A stretch of DNA of 64,000 nt from Aquipuribacter hungaricus (GTDB taxonomy: Bacteria; Actinomycetota; Actinomycetes; Actinomycetales; JBBAYJ01): the NCBI RefSeq assembly GCF_042663885.1, contig NZ_JBHSXV010000001.1; one strand, given 5' to 3'. The notes beneath the pieces were generated by a model that was not told where the DNA came from, did not search any database, and saw only the letters and a program-made list of their open reading frames with translations. The translations under genes and the position numbers were made by a program. Positions 41,375 to 50,165 of this stretch are shown here, piece by piece; within the stretch, counting starts at the first letter, position 1; the number at the start of each line of letters is the position of its first letter.

Positions 41375-42751
41375 GTGGCTGAGCAGGAGTACGACGTCGT
41401 CATCCTCGGCGGGGGCAGCGGTGGCTACGCCGCCGCGCTCCGCGGTGCCGAGCTCGGCCTGCAGGTCGCGCTCGTGGAGAAGGACAAGCTCGGTGGCACC
41501 TGCCTGCACCGCGGCTGCATCCCCACCAAGGCGCTGCTGCACGCCGCCGAGATCGCCGACGCCACCCGCGAGAGCGAGACCTTCGGTGTCCGCGCCACGC
41601 TCGAGGGCATCGACGTCCCCGCCGTCACCAAGTACCGCGAGGGCGTCGTCGGCAAGCTCTACAAGGGCCTCCAGGGCCTCGTGAAGAGCCGCAAGATCAC
41701 CTATGTCGAGGGCACCGGGCGCCTCGCGGACGCCCACACCGTCGAGGTCGACGGCCAGCGCCTGCGCGGCAAGCACGTCGTGCTCGCCACCGGCTCCTAC
41801 GCCCGCACCCTGCCCGGCCTGGAGATCGGCGGCCGGATCCTCACCAGCGACGGCGCGCTGGCCCTGGACCACGTCCCGGACAAGGTCGTCGTGCTCGGCG
41901 GCGGCGTCATCGGCGTGGAGTTCGCCAGCGTGTGGCGCTCCTTCGGCGTCGACGTGACGATCGTGGAGGCCCTCCCCCGCCTGGTCGCGGCCGAGGACGA
42001 GGCCGTGTCCAAGGTGTTCGAGCGCGCCTACCGCAAGCGCGGCATCACCTTCAAGACCGGTGTCCGGTTCACCGGCGCCACCCAGGACGACGACGGCGTC
42101 ACGGTGACGCTGGAGTCCGGCGAGGAGCTGCGCGCGGACTACCTTCTCGTGGCCGTCGGGCGCGGCCCGGTCACCGAGGGCCTCGGCTACGAGGAGGCCG
42201 GTGTGACGGTCGACCGTGGCTTCGTCCCCACCGACGAGCGCCTCCGCACCGGCGTCGACAGCGTCTTCGCCGTCGGGGACATCGTCCCCGGCCTCCAGCT
42301 GGCCCACCGCGGGTTCGCCCACGGCATCTTCGTCGCCGAGGAGATCGCCGGGCTGAACCCCGCCCCGGTCGTCGACGTGATGATCCCGCGCGTGACGTAC
42401 TCCGACCCCGAGATCGGCAGCGTCGGCTACACCGAGGCCCAGGCCAAGGAGAAGTTCGGCGCCGACAGGGTCGAGACGTACGAGTACAACCTCGGGGGCA
42501 ACGGGCGCAGCCAGATCATCGGCACCGCCGGGTTCGTCAGGCTCGTCCGCGAGAAGGACGGCCCCGTGGTCGGGGTCCACACCATCGGCGCGCGCATGGG
42601 CGAGCAGATCGGCGAGGGGCAGCTCATCGTCAGCTGGGAGGCCTACCCGGAGGACGTGGCGGCCCTGGTCCACGCGCACCCCACGCAGAACGAGGCCATG
42701 GGCGAGGCGCACCTGGCGCTGGCGGGCAAGCCGCTGCACGCGCACAGCTGA
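41375..42751 (+). CDS. lpd: Dihydrolipoyl dehydrogenase (E3)
   Basis: The FAD enzyme that reoxidises lipoyl groups of 2-oxo acid dehydrogenases and the glycine cleavage system. The 458-residue product shows the FAD motif VVILGGGSGGYAAAL, the redox pair Cys43 and Cys48 in GGTCLHRGCIPTK, the NAD motif VVLGGGVIGVEFASVW, and the catalytic HAHPTQNEAMGEAHL. GTG 41375 is preceded by AGGAGCAGC. sucB follows after 115 bases on the same strand, so E3 and E2 are likely expressed together. Confidence 0.96.
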   Translation: MAEQEYDVVILGGGSGGYAAALRGAELGLQVALVEKDKLGGTCLHRGCIPTKALLHAAEIADATRESETFGVRATLEGIDVPAVTKYREGVVGKLYKGLQGLVKSRKITYVEGTGRLADAHTVEVDGQRLRGKHVVLATGSYARTLPGLEIGGRILTSDGALALDHVPDKVVVLGGGVIGVEFASVWRSFGVDVTIVEALPRLVAAEDEAVSKVFERAYRKRGITFKTGVRFTGATQDDDGVTVTLESGEELRADYLLVAVGRGPVTEGLGYEEAGVTVDRGFVPTDERLRTGVDSVFAVGDIVPGLQLAHRGFAHGIFVAEEIAGLNPAPVVDVMIPRVTYSDPEIGSVGYTEAQAKEKFGADRVETYEYNLGGNGRSQIIGTAGFVRLVREKDGPVVGVHTIGARMGEQIGEGQLIVSWEAYPEDVAALVHAHPTQNEAMGEAHLALAGKPLHAHS

Positions 42752-42866
42752 CCCACCCGGACCACCGCACGGCCCGCCCGTCCACCCGGGCGGGCACGCA
42801 CAGACCCGCATCCCGGCCGACCCCGGCCAGCACACCAACGCAGTCGCAGACGGAGGACGAGCCGAC

Positions 42867-44891
42867 ATGGCGAACCCGGTCAACATGCCGCCCCTGGGTG
42901 AGAGCGTCACCGAGGGCACGGTCACCCGATGGCTCAAGCAGGTCGGGGACCGGGTCGAGCAGGACGAGCCCCTGGTCGAGATCGCGACCGACAAGGTCGA
43001 CACCGAGATCCCGTCGCCCGTCGCGGGCACCCTGCTGGAGATCACCGTCCCCGAGGACGAGACCGCCGAGGTCGGCGCCCAGCTCGCCGTCATCGGCGAG
43101 GAGTCCGAGGCCGGCTCCGGCGGCGGCGACGCCGGCGGTGCCCCCGACGACGCGGCGACCCCCGAGGTCCGCGAGGAGGAGCGCCAGGACTCCGGCTCCG
43201 AGGCCCCGTCGTCGGAGGACTCCGTCCCCGTCGAGCAGGCCGACGTCCCGGCCGAGGCGCCCAGCCCCGACGCCGACGCGCCCGCGGCCAAGCCGACCGC
43301 CGACACCCAGCATGGCGGCGGCGGCACCGAGATCGTCATGCCCGCGCTCGGCGAGTCCGTCACCGAGGGCACCATCACCCGGTGGCTCAAGGCCGAGGGC
43401 GACACCGTCGAGGTCGACGAGCCGATCGTCGAGGTGGCGACCGACAAGGTCGACACCGAGATCCCGTCGCCCGTGGCCGGCACCGTCCTGCGCATCCTCG
43501 TCCAGGAGGACGAGACCGCCGAGGTCGGCGCGCCCCTCGTGGTCGTCGGCGACCCCTCTGCCTCCGGCGGCAGCCAGGACACTCCCGCCCAGGACCCCGC
43601 CCCCGCGGAGGAGCCGACACAGGCCCCCGCCGCCGACGTCGAGGACGCCGCCGCGGAGCAGCCCCCGACGACCGGCACCCCCCAGGGCTCCCCCGAGCCG
43701 CTGCAGGACGCCCGCTCCGGGCAGCAGCCCCCCGAGGCCTCCGGCGAGCACGCCGGCGACACCGCCGAGGACAGCTCGGCCGGGCAGTACAACTCTCCCG
43801 AGGCCCAGGTGCCCCAGCCGACCGCGCTGGACACCACGCCGACCACGCAGGACTCCGAGCAGGGCTCCGGCGCGCAGCCGTCCGGGCAGGGCTCCGGCAT
43901 GTCGGCCGTCTCCACCGGCGGCGACGCCAGCGGGTACATCACGCCGATCGTCCGCAAGCTCGCCGGCGAGAAGGGCGTCGACCTGTCGACCGTCACCGGC
44001 ACCGGCGTCGGCGGGCGCATCCGCCGCCAGGACGTCCTCGCCGCGGCCGAGGCCGCCGAGAAGGCGTCGCGGGCCGCTGCCGAGACGCCCGCCCCGGTCG
44101 AGGCCCCCGCGCCGGCCGCAGCCGCACCCGCCGCAGCCCCGGCTGCGCAGGCCGCCCCGGCGTCGGTCGACCCCCGCCGCGGCACCCGCGAGAAGATGAG
44201 CCGCCTGCGCAAGGTCATCGCGCAGCGCATGGTCGAGTCCCTGCAGGTGTCGGCCCAGCGCACCACCGTGGTCGAGGTCGACGTGACCCGGGTCGCCGCG
44301 CTGCGCACCCGGGCCAAGAACAGCTTCGCGCAGCGCGAGGGCGTCAGGCTCTCGTTCCTGCCGTTCTTCGCCCTGGCGGCCGTGGAGGCCCTCAAGGCCT
44401 ACCCGGTCGTCAACTCCAGCGTCGAGGGCGACGAGATCGTCTACCACGGCGGCGAGCACCTGGGCATCGCGGTGGACACCGAGCGCGGCCTGCTCGTGCC
44501 CGTCATCAAGGACGCGGGCGACCTCAACATCGCCGGCCTGGCGCGCAAGATCGCCGACCTCGCGGAGCGCACCCGCACTAACAAGGCGACGCCGGACGAG
44601 CTCAGCGGCGGCACGTTCACCCTCACCAACACCGGCAGCCGCGGCGCGCTATTCGACACCCCGATCCTCAACCAGCCGCAGGTCGCCATCCTCGGCACCG
44701 GCTCGGTGGTCAAGCGCCCGATGGTGCTCACCGACGCCGAGGGCAACGAGTCCATCGCGGTCCGCTCGATGGTCTACCTGGCCCTGTCCTACGACCACCG
44801 GGTGGTCGACGGGGCGGACGCCGCACGGTTCCTCAGCACGGTCAAGGCCCGTCTCGAGGAGGGCGCGTTCGAGTCCGCCCTCGGGCTCTGA
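42867..44891 (+). CDS. sucB: 2-oxo acid dehydrogenase E2, dihydrolipoamide succinyltransferase (SucB/DlaT)
   Basis: The E2 core enzyme with two lipoyl domains. Domain 1 (about residues 3-76) carries Lys43 and domain 2 (about 156-230) Lys194, both in TDKVDTEIPSP. A linker of about 125 residues rich in Ala, Pro, Ser and Gln follows, then an E3-binding domain (about 356-392, ITPIVRKLAGEKGVDLSTVTG) and the acyltransferase domain from about 440 with YDHRVVDGADAARFL, catalytic His644 and Asp648. ATG 42867 begins MANPVNMPPLGESVTEG. Lipoylation would depend on lipB and lipA further along. In mycobacteria the matching gene (DlaT) serves both pyruvate dehydrogenase and peroxynitrite defence, so the acyl substrate is not certain. 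Confidence 0.95.
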   Translation: MANPVNMPPLGESVTEGTVTRWLKQVGDRVEQDEPLVEIATDKVDTEIPSPVAGTLLEITVPEDETAEVGAQLAVIGEESEAGSGGGDAGGAPDDAATPEVREEERQDSGSEAPSSEDSVPVEQADVPAEAPSPDADAPAAKPTADTQHGGGGTEIVMPALGESVTEGTITRWLKAEGDTVEVDEPIVEVATDKVDTEIPSPVAGTVLRILVQEDETAEVGAPLVVVGDPSASGGSQDTPAQDPAPAEEPTQAPAADVEDAAAEQPPTTGTPQGSPEPLQDARSGQQPPEASGEHAGDTAEDSSAGQYNSPEAQVPQPTALDTTPTTQDSEQGSGAQPSGQGSGMSAVSTGGDASGYITPIVRKLAGEKGVDLSTVTGTGVGGRIRRQDVLAAAEAAEKASRAAAETPAPVEAPAPAAAAPAAAPAAQAAPASVDPRRGTREKMSRLRKVIAQRMVESLQVSAQRTTVVEVDVTRVAALRTRAKNSFAQREGVRLSFLPFFALAAVEALKAYPVVNSSVEGDEIVYHGGEHLGIAVDTERGLLVPVIKDAGDLNIAGLARKIADLAERTRTNKATPDELSGGTFTLTNTGSRGALFDTPILNQPQVAILGTGSVVKRPMVLTDAEGNESIAVRSMVYLALSYDHRVVDGADAARFLSTVKARLEEGAFESALGL

Positions 44892-45004
44892 CGCCGGGAC
44901 AGTGACGGCGGCGACGACGGTGACCACGACGGTGGCGACGACGGCAGGTCTGGCAGCGGCGGTCCGGCCAGCGGCACGTGCCGCGGTCGTGGTGCCGCCG
45001 GTGC

Positions 45005-45037
45005 GGGTGGCGGGGACGGACGGCGTCCCCGCCGCCC
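45005..45037 (+). terminator. Terminator after sucB
   Basis: A 14-bp stem (45005-45018 with 45024-45037, one T-G wobble allowed on the plus strand) and loop GACGG lie 113 bases after sucB and 25 bases before the epimerase start. A separate perfect palindrome, GCGGCACGTGCCGC, sits at 44971-44984. Confidence 0.6.
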
Positions 45038-45062
45038 GGGCCGGGCGTGAGGAGCTGCACCG

Positions 45063-45953
45063 GTGAAGGTCGCCGTCACCGGCGCGTCCGGGCTCATCGG
45101 CTCGGCGCTCGTCCCGTCCCTGCAGGCCTCGGGCCACGAGGTCCTGCGCCTGGTCCGCCGTCCCGCAGCGGGTCCCGACGAGTGCACCTGGGACCCGTCG
45201 GGCGGCACCGTCGACCTCGCCCGCCTGGCGGGCACCGATGCGGTCGTCCACCTGGCCGGCGCCGGGGTCGGCGACAAGCGGTGGACGGAGAAGTACAAGC
45301 AGACGATCCTCCGGTCCCGCGTCGACGGGACCCGCACCATCGTCCGGGCCATGACCGCGCTGGACCGGCCGCCGTCGGTCCTGCTGTCCGGCTCGGCCGT
45401 CGGCTACTACGGCGACCGCGGCGAGGAGGTCCTGCTCGAGACCTCCGCCCGCGGCGAAGGCTTCCTCGCCGACGTGGTCACCGCGTGGGAGGCCGAGACC
45501 GCCCCGGCCGCCGCCGCCGGCATCCGGGTCGCGCTGCTGCGGACCGGCCTCGTCATGGCCACCGGCGGGGGCGCCTTCGGGCGGCTGCTCCCCATCATCA
45601 AGGCCGGCGTCGGCGGGCAGATCGGCGACGGCCGCATGTGGTGGCCGTGGATCACGCTCCTGGACGAGGTCCGGGCCATCGAGCACCTGCTCGAGAACGA
45701 GGTCAGCGGCCCCGTGAACCTGGGCGCCCCGCAGCCCGCCCGCAACGCCGACGTCACCCGCGCCGTCGGCAAGGCCCTGGGGCGGCCCACGATCGTGCCC
45801 GTGCCGTCGTTCGCCCTGCGGGTCGTCCTCGGGGAGTTCTCCAGCGACGTGACGGGCAGCCAGCGCATGATCCCCGAGGTCCTCACCGCGTCCGGCTTCG
45901 ACTTCGCGCACCCCGACGTCGAGTCGGCTGCGCGGTGGCTCGCCGAGCAGTAG
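45063..45953 (+). CDS. TIGR01777 family NAD-dependent epimerase/dehydratase
   Basis: A 296-residue short-chain dehydrogenase-fold protein. It starts VKVAVTGASGLIGSALVPSL with the nucleotide-binding GASGLIGS, has AVVHLAGAGVGDKRWT and LLSGSAVGYYGDRGEEVLLE (with the catalytic YxxxR-like region), and ends in the DUF1731-type C-terminal domain (VPSFALRVVLGEF, EVLTASGFDFAHPDVESAARW). The substrate is unknown. GTG 45063 follows GAGGAGC. The sucB-epimerase-lipB order is conserved in mycobacteria as I recall; here an 8.6-kb block separates it from lipB. Confidence 0.9.
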   Translation: MKVAVTGASGLIGSALVPSLQASGHEVLRLVRRPAAGPDECTWDPSGGTVDLARLAGTDAVVHLAGAGVGDKRWTEKYKQTILRSRVDGTRTIVRAMTALDRPPSVLLSGSAVGYYGDRGEEVLLETSARGEGFLADVVTAWEAETAPAAAAGIRVALLRTGLVMATGGGAFGRLLPIIKAGVGGQIGDGRMWWPWITLLDEVRAIEHLLENEVSGPVNLGAPQPARNADVTRAVGKALGRPTIVPVPSFALRVVLGEFSSDVTGSQRMIPEVLTASGFDFAHPDVESAARWLAEQ

Positions 45954-46056
45954 GGCCGACCGGCACGACCGACGGGTGAGCGCACGACCGGTGCCACCGG
46001 ACGCCCGGTGCCCGCCGCACGTGTCCGGGGGGCAATGGGTCGGCTGCCGGGCTGTG

Positions 46057-47847
46057 TCAGCCGTCGGTGCCGCTGACGTCCCGGACCCGCCAGCCGTCCG
46101 GCGTGGCGGCCAGCCCGAGCACCACCTCCTCGGTCGTGGTCGTCCCGGCCACGGTCGTCGTCAGGCGCACGGCCGCCGAGCCGGGCCGGTCGGGGACCGG
46201 TGACACGCCGGTGACCTCGTAGGCCACGTCGACCGCACCGGCGGCGAGCAGGTCGCGGTCCGACGCGGATGCCGGGCCGTCAGGGTGGTGCACCTGGCCG
46301 AGCGCCGCAGCGTCGCCCGAGCGCAGGGCGGCCTCGCGCGCCTCGACGAGGTCGGTGACGACCTGGGTGAGCACGGCCGGGTCATCGAGGTCGTCGGTGC
46401 TCGACGGGTCCGCCGGGTCCGCCGGGTCCGCCGGGTCCGCCGGGACCACCGGGACCACCGGGACCACCGGGACCACCGGGACCACCGGGACCACCGGGAC
46501 CACCGGGACCACCGGGACCACCGGGACCACCGGGACCACTGGGTCCGCCTGGTCCGCCTGGTCCGCCTGGTCCGCCTGGTCGGCCTGGTCCGCCTGGTCC
46601 GCCGGCAGCTCCGACCCGGTCAGGTCGGTAGGCGGGACGGCCACCGTCGGCCCGGTGCCGGTCTCCCCATCAGCCGCGACGTCCGTCGCCTCCCCCGCGA
46701 CCACCCCTCCGTCTGCCACTTCCGCGGGAGTCCCGCCCCCCGCCACCAGGGCCCCGGCCGCTCCCCCGGCGAGCACCACCACCAGCCCGGCGCCGCCGGC
46801 GACCAGCGCGCGGCGCGGCACCCGGCGGGCACGCGGGAGCAGCGCCCGGAGCCGCGCCACCCGGCCGACCGCCTCGTCCTGCGCGGCGTCGGCGGCCGCC
46901 GCCTCGCGGACCCGGTACGTCACGGCCTCGTCCGCACGGACGCCCAGCGCCGCCGACGGCACCAGCCGCACCGCGGTCCCGGGGCAGGAGGCCCGCGCGG
47001 CGGCGGCGAGCTCCTCGGGCGCAGGCCGGGCTGCGGGGTCAGGGTCGAGCGCGGCGGTCACGGCGGCTGTCAGCCGCGACGGGCACGACGGCGCGAGCAG
47101 CCCCAGGGGGAGGCGGTCCTCCTCGACCGGGGGGACGGCACCCGTCAGCGCGAGCCAGGCGGCCGCACCGAGCCCGTGCACGTCGGCCGCGGGACCGGGC
47201 GCCGCACCGGCCAGCACCTCGGGCGCGGCGAAGCCGGGGGTGGCCCAGGCGGTCCCGCTGCCCGCCAGCCGCGCGACGCCGAGGTCGGCCAGCACCGGTC
47301 GCCCCCGGTCGACGAACAGGACGTTGGCGGCGGTGACGTCACCGTGCACGACCCCCCGGGCGTGCAGCGCCGCCAGCGCGTCCGCCAGCGGCGCCACCAC
47401 CGTGACGACCTCGCCCGGCGTCAGCGTCCCCCGCGCCGCGACCTGCGCCGCCAGCGAGCCGCCGGACGCCAGGTCGGTGACCAGCGCCGGCGGGTCGCTG
47501 CAGACGCGGCGGACGGCCAGCACGTGCGGGTGGCGCAGACCCCCGAGCAGGGCGCCCTCGCGCGCGAGCAGCCAGCCGGCATCCTCGACGGCACCCGCCT
47601 CGCCCGCAGCGTTCCCGCCCCCGGCGCGCGCGCCCGCAGCCGTCCCGCCCGCAGCGCTCGGACCAGCGCCCGGACGCCGGTGGAGCAGCTTGACCGCCAC
47701 CCGCTCACCGGTGGCGACATCGGTGCCCGCCCACACCGAGCCCGAGCCGCCGGAGCCCACCGGCGACCCGAGGACCACCCCGGCGACCTCGTCGCCCTCG
47801 CGCGGCCCGTCGTCCTGCGCCACGCCCGTGCTGCGTCGTCCCGCCAC
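46057..47847 (-). CDS. Membrane Ser/Thr protein kinase with repeat-rich external linker
   Basis: A 596-residue PknB-type receptor kinase. The kinase domain (about 20-295) has glycine loop GSPVGSGGSGSV (29-37), Lys53 in VAVK, Glu97, catalytic HGDVTAANV (HGD instead of HRD) and ADLG instead of DFG. A glycine/alanine-rich insert of about 35 residues (57-92) sits between the lysine strand and helix C. A membrane span is at about 346-369. Outside the membrane lies a linker with DQA, VVP and ADP tripeptide repeats (415-480), then a globular domain of about 100 residues like NTF2/Mce-associated modules (LVEAREAALRSGDAAALGQV). GTG 47847 is the start. Partners and signal are unknown. Confidence 0.85.
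   Translation of the reverse strand: MAGRRSTGVAQDDGPREGDEVAGVVLGSPVGSGGSGSVWAGTDVATGERVAVKLLHRRPGAGPSAAGGTAAGARAGGGNAAGEAGAVEDAGWLLAREGALLGGLRHPHVLAVRRVCSDPPALVTDLASGGSLAAQVAARGTLTPGEVVTVVAPLADALAALHARGVVHGDVTAANVLFVDRGRPVLADLGVARLAGSGTAWATPGFAAPEVLAGAAPGPAADVHGLGAAAWLALTGAVPPVEEDRLPLGLLAPSCPSRLTAAVTAALDPDPAARPAPEELAAAARASCPGTAVRLVPSAALGVRADEAVTYRVREAAAADAAQDEAVGRVARLRALLPRARRVPRRALVAGGAGLVVVLAGGAAGALVAGGGTPAEVADGGVVAGEATDVAADGETGTGPTVAVPPTDLTGSELPADQADQADQADQADQADQADPVVPVVPVVPVVPVVPVVPVVPVVPVVPVVPVVPADPADPADPADPSSTDDLDDPAVLTQVVTDLVEAREAALRSGDAAALGQVHHPDGPASASDRDLLAAGAVDVAYEVTGVSPVPDRPGSAAVRLTTTVAGTTTTEEVVLGLAATPDGWRVRDVSGTDG
46406..46603. repeat. 9-bp minisatellite, 22 units, in the kinase gene
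   Basis: Twenty-two contiguous 9-bp units: four GGGTCCGCC, eleven GGGACCACC (the last ends in T), one GGGTCCGCC, then six of TGGTCCGCC type (one variant). All stay in frame and encode ADP, VVP and DQA tripeptides on the minus strand. Units within each block are nearly identical, which suggests recent expansion. Confidence 0.95.
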
Positions 47848-47917
47848 CCCCCGATGCCACCACGGGGCGCCGCTGGCCCGCGGGCGTCGTCCACAGGGCT
47901 GCGGCTACGGTGCTGTC

Positions 47918-49441
47918 GTGCCTGCCCGCGCCGGGACCCCTGCCGGTCCCTCCCCCGTCGACGCCTCCGCCCCGCCCGCCAGCGCCGACGTCGTCGTCGT
48001 CGGGGCCGGCCTCGCCGGGCTGGCCTGCGCGCGCGAGCTCATGGGCAGCGGGCTGGACGTCCTCGTCCTCGAGGCCGACGACGAGGTCGGCGGCCGGGTG
48101 CGGACCGACGACGTCGACGGCGTCCTCGTCGACCGGGGCTTCCAGCTGCTCAACCCCACCTACCCGGCCCTGCCGAGGGTCGTCGACGTCGACGCCCTCC
48201 GCCTGCAGCCGCTCGGCGCGGGCGTGGTCGTCGCCCGCGGCGAGCCCGTCGTCCGCACGCTGCTGGCCGACCCCGTCCGCCGACCCGACGCGCTCCCGGG
48301 CATGCTCCGCTCCGGCCTGCTGCCCGCCGGCGACCTGCTGGGCCTGGTGCGCCTGGTGGCCCGTGCGGTCCTCACCCCGGTCCCCAGGCTCGAGCGCGCA
48401 CCCGACGTCGGCTGGCACGCCGCGTTCGACGCCGCAGGCCTCACCGGCCCGCTGCGCCGCCAGGTCGTGGAGCCCTTCCTCACCGGCACCCTCGCCGACG
48501 CCGACGGGACCACCTCGCGGCGCTACGTCGACCTGCTGCTGCGCTCCTTCGTCGCTGCGGGCCTGCTCGGTTCCCCCGGTCTACCGGTGGGCGGCATGCA
48601 GGCGTTCTCCGACGCGGTGGCCGCCCCCCTGCCCGCCGGCAGCGTCCGCACGGGCGCCCGCGTCCGTGCGACGACGCGGGGGCCGGACGGCTGGCAGGTG
48701 TCCGGCGACCACGCCGACGGACCGTTCCAGGTGCGCGCGCGCACGCTCGTCCTGGCCGGGGCGGCCCCCGCCACCGGCGCGCTGCTGGGCCGTCCCACCC
48801 CGCCCGACCGCGTCCTCACGACCGTCTGGCACGTGAGCGAGGAGCCCCTGGGCACCGGGCGGCGCGGCCGCTACCTCCACGTCTCCGGGGACGGCAGCCA
48901 CCGCCGTCGTCACGGCCTGGTCAACACCGTCGTGGTCAGCCGCAGCGCGCCCGGCTACCTCCCGCCCCGCCTGGACGGTCGCGCCGACCTCGTCGCGACG
49001 ACGGTCCTCGGCACCCTCGGCGAGCGGGCGGGCGAGCGTCCCGCGGCAGTGCTGGCCTCCGTCCGCGACCAGGCCGCCCGGGTGCTCGGCACCTCCCCCC
49101 GGCTGCTCGGCCACGAGGTCGCCGTGCACGAGGTGGTCGACGCCCTCCCCCGCCGGGACCTGCCCCTGCGGACCCGTCGTCCCGTGGACCTCGGCGACGG
49201 CCTGGTCGTCGTCGGCGACCACCGCGACACCCCGTCGATCCAGGGCGCCCTCGTGTCCGGCAGGCGCGGGGCCGGCGCGGTCCTCGCCCACCTCGGCCTG
49301 CGCCCCGCGGGCAGCGCCGAGACCGGCAGCGACGGCACCTACGGCGGCAGCAGCACTGCCGACAGCAGCAGCTCCCCCCGCGGCACCGCCCCGACGGGCG
49401 GGACGACCCCCACGCACCCGGAGGCCACCCGTGCCCGCTGA
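47918..49441 (+). CDS. FAD-dependent amine-oxidase-type oxidoreductase
   Basis: A 507-residue flavoprotein of the amine oxidase/phytoene desaturase/protoporphyrinogen oxidase superfamily. The N-terminal Rossmann motif is VVVGAGLAGLACARELMGSG with VLVLEADDEVGGRVRTD after it; the C-terminal FAD motif is VVVGDHRDTPSIQGALVSGRRGA. The last 35 residues are glycine, serine and threonine-rich. GTG 47918 begins VPARAGTPAG, divergent from the kinase by 70 bases. Its end overlaps peptidase E by 11 bases, so it begins a probable four-gene operon with pepE, cobT and cobS. Substrate is not recognisable; carotenoid, porphyrin or amine are options. Confidence 0.82.
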   Translation: MPARAGTPAGPSPVDASAPPASADVVVVGAGLAGLACARELMGSGLDVLVLEADDEVGGRVRTDDVDGVLVDRGFQLLNPTYPALPRVVDVDALRLQPLGAGVVVARGEPVVRTLLADPVRRPDALPGMLRSGLLPAGDLLGLVRLVARAVLTPVPRLERAPDVGWHAAFDAAGLTGPLRRQVVEPFLTGTLADADGTTSRRYVDLLLRSFVAAGLLGSPGLPVGGMQAFSDAVAAPLPAGSVRTGARVRATTRGPDGWQVSGDHADGPFQVRARTLVLAGAAPATGALLGRPTPPDRVLTTVWHVSEEPLGTGRRGRYLHVSGDGSHRRRHGLVNTVVVSRSAPGYLPPRLDGRADLVATTVLGTLGERAGERPAAVLASVRDQAARVLGTSPRLLGHEVAVHEVVDALPRRDLPLRTRRPVDLGDGLVVVGDHRDTPSIQGALVSGRRGAGAVLAHLGLRPAGSAETGSDGTYGGSSTADSSSSPRGTAPTGGTTPTHPEATRAR

Positions 49442-50165
49442 CGTCCCCACCATCGTCGCGACGTCGGGCGGCTGGGTGCCCGGGCGGCGCACCCGCGTCG
49501 CGTTCGGCCCGCTGGTGCACCACTGCCTCGACCTGTCGGGCGTGAGCGGCCGCACCCCGAGAGTCACCCACCTGGGCACCGCGGGCGGCGACCAGGCGCA
49601 CTGGAACAGCTGGGTGCTCGAGGCGGGCCGCGAGGCCGGCATCGACGTGACGAACCTGTCGCTGTTCCCGATGCCCAGCGTCGACGACGTGCTCGGCCAC
49701 CTGCTCGAGGCGGACGTGGTGTGGGTCAACGGCGGCTCGGTCGTCAACCTGCTCGCCGTCTGGCGGGCGCACGGCCTGGACCGGGTGATGCGGCAGGTCT
49801 GGGAGGCCGGCGTCGTCCTCGGCGGGGTGAGCGCCGGGTCGATCTGCTGGCACACCGGCGGGACCACGGACTCCTTCGGGCCCGGCCTGGACCCGGTCAC
49901 CGACGGGCTCGGGCTCGTCCCGTACGCCAACGGCGTCCACTACGACTCCGAGGCCCGCCGGCGCCCCCTGGTGCACGCCCTCGTCGCCGACGGCACGCTC
50001 GGGCGGACCTACTGCACCGACGACGGGGCCGGCCTCGTCTACCGCGGTACAGAGCTGGCGCAGGCCGTCGTCGAGCGCGACGGCGCAGGTGCCTACGTCG
50101 TGGAGCGGGACGCCTCGGGCGCGGCCGTGGAGGAGCGCCTGGACGTCGTGGACGTCCGCCGGTGA
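49431..50165 (+). CDS. Peptidase E-like protein (family S51)
   Basis: A 244-residue serine peptidase-like protein. The nucleophile elbow GGVSAGSICW has Ser134 as the expected nucleophile, and VWVNGGSVVNLLAVWRAHGLD matches the family region before it. HYDSEARRRPLVHALVADG follows with the possible catalytic histidine. Members cleave Asp-X dipeptides (PepE) or cyanophycin; which applies is open. GTG 49431 lies inside the end of the flavoprotein gene and its stop overlaps cobT by four bases. The coupling to cobalamin genes has no known reason. Confidence 0.83.
   Translation: MPADVPTIVATSGGWVPGRRTRVAFGPLVHHCLDLSGVSGRTPRVTHLGTAGGDQAHWNSWVLEAGREAGIDVTNLSLFPMPSVDDVLGHLLEADVVWVNGGSVVNLLAVWRAHGLDRVMRQVWEAGVVLGGVSAGSICWHTGGTTDSFGPGLDPVTDGLGLVPYANGVHYDSEARRRPLVHALVADGTLGRTYCTDDGAGLVYRGTELAQAVVERDGAGAYVVERDASGAAVEERLDVVDVRR

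Noticed and set aside
36809..44395. A 2528-codon open frame on the minus strand
   Set aside because: It runs across gcvT in another frame and opposite pepA, lpd, sucB and the CobT paralogue, all of which have clear motifs. The translation is low-complexity and matches nothing known. Long antisense open frames are common at this GC level.
44892..45004. Small gene between sucB and the epimerase
   Set aside because: The open frames there are valine/threonine/alanine or arginine runs without start signals; the region holds a palindrome and a terminator-like hairpin.
46406..46603. CRISPR-like or regulatory array
   Set aside because: Units are 9 bp with no spacers and lie in frame inside a kinase gene; it is a minisatellite.
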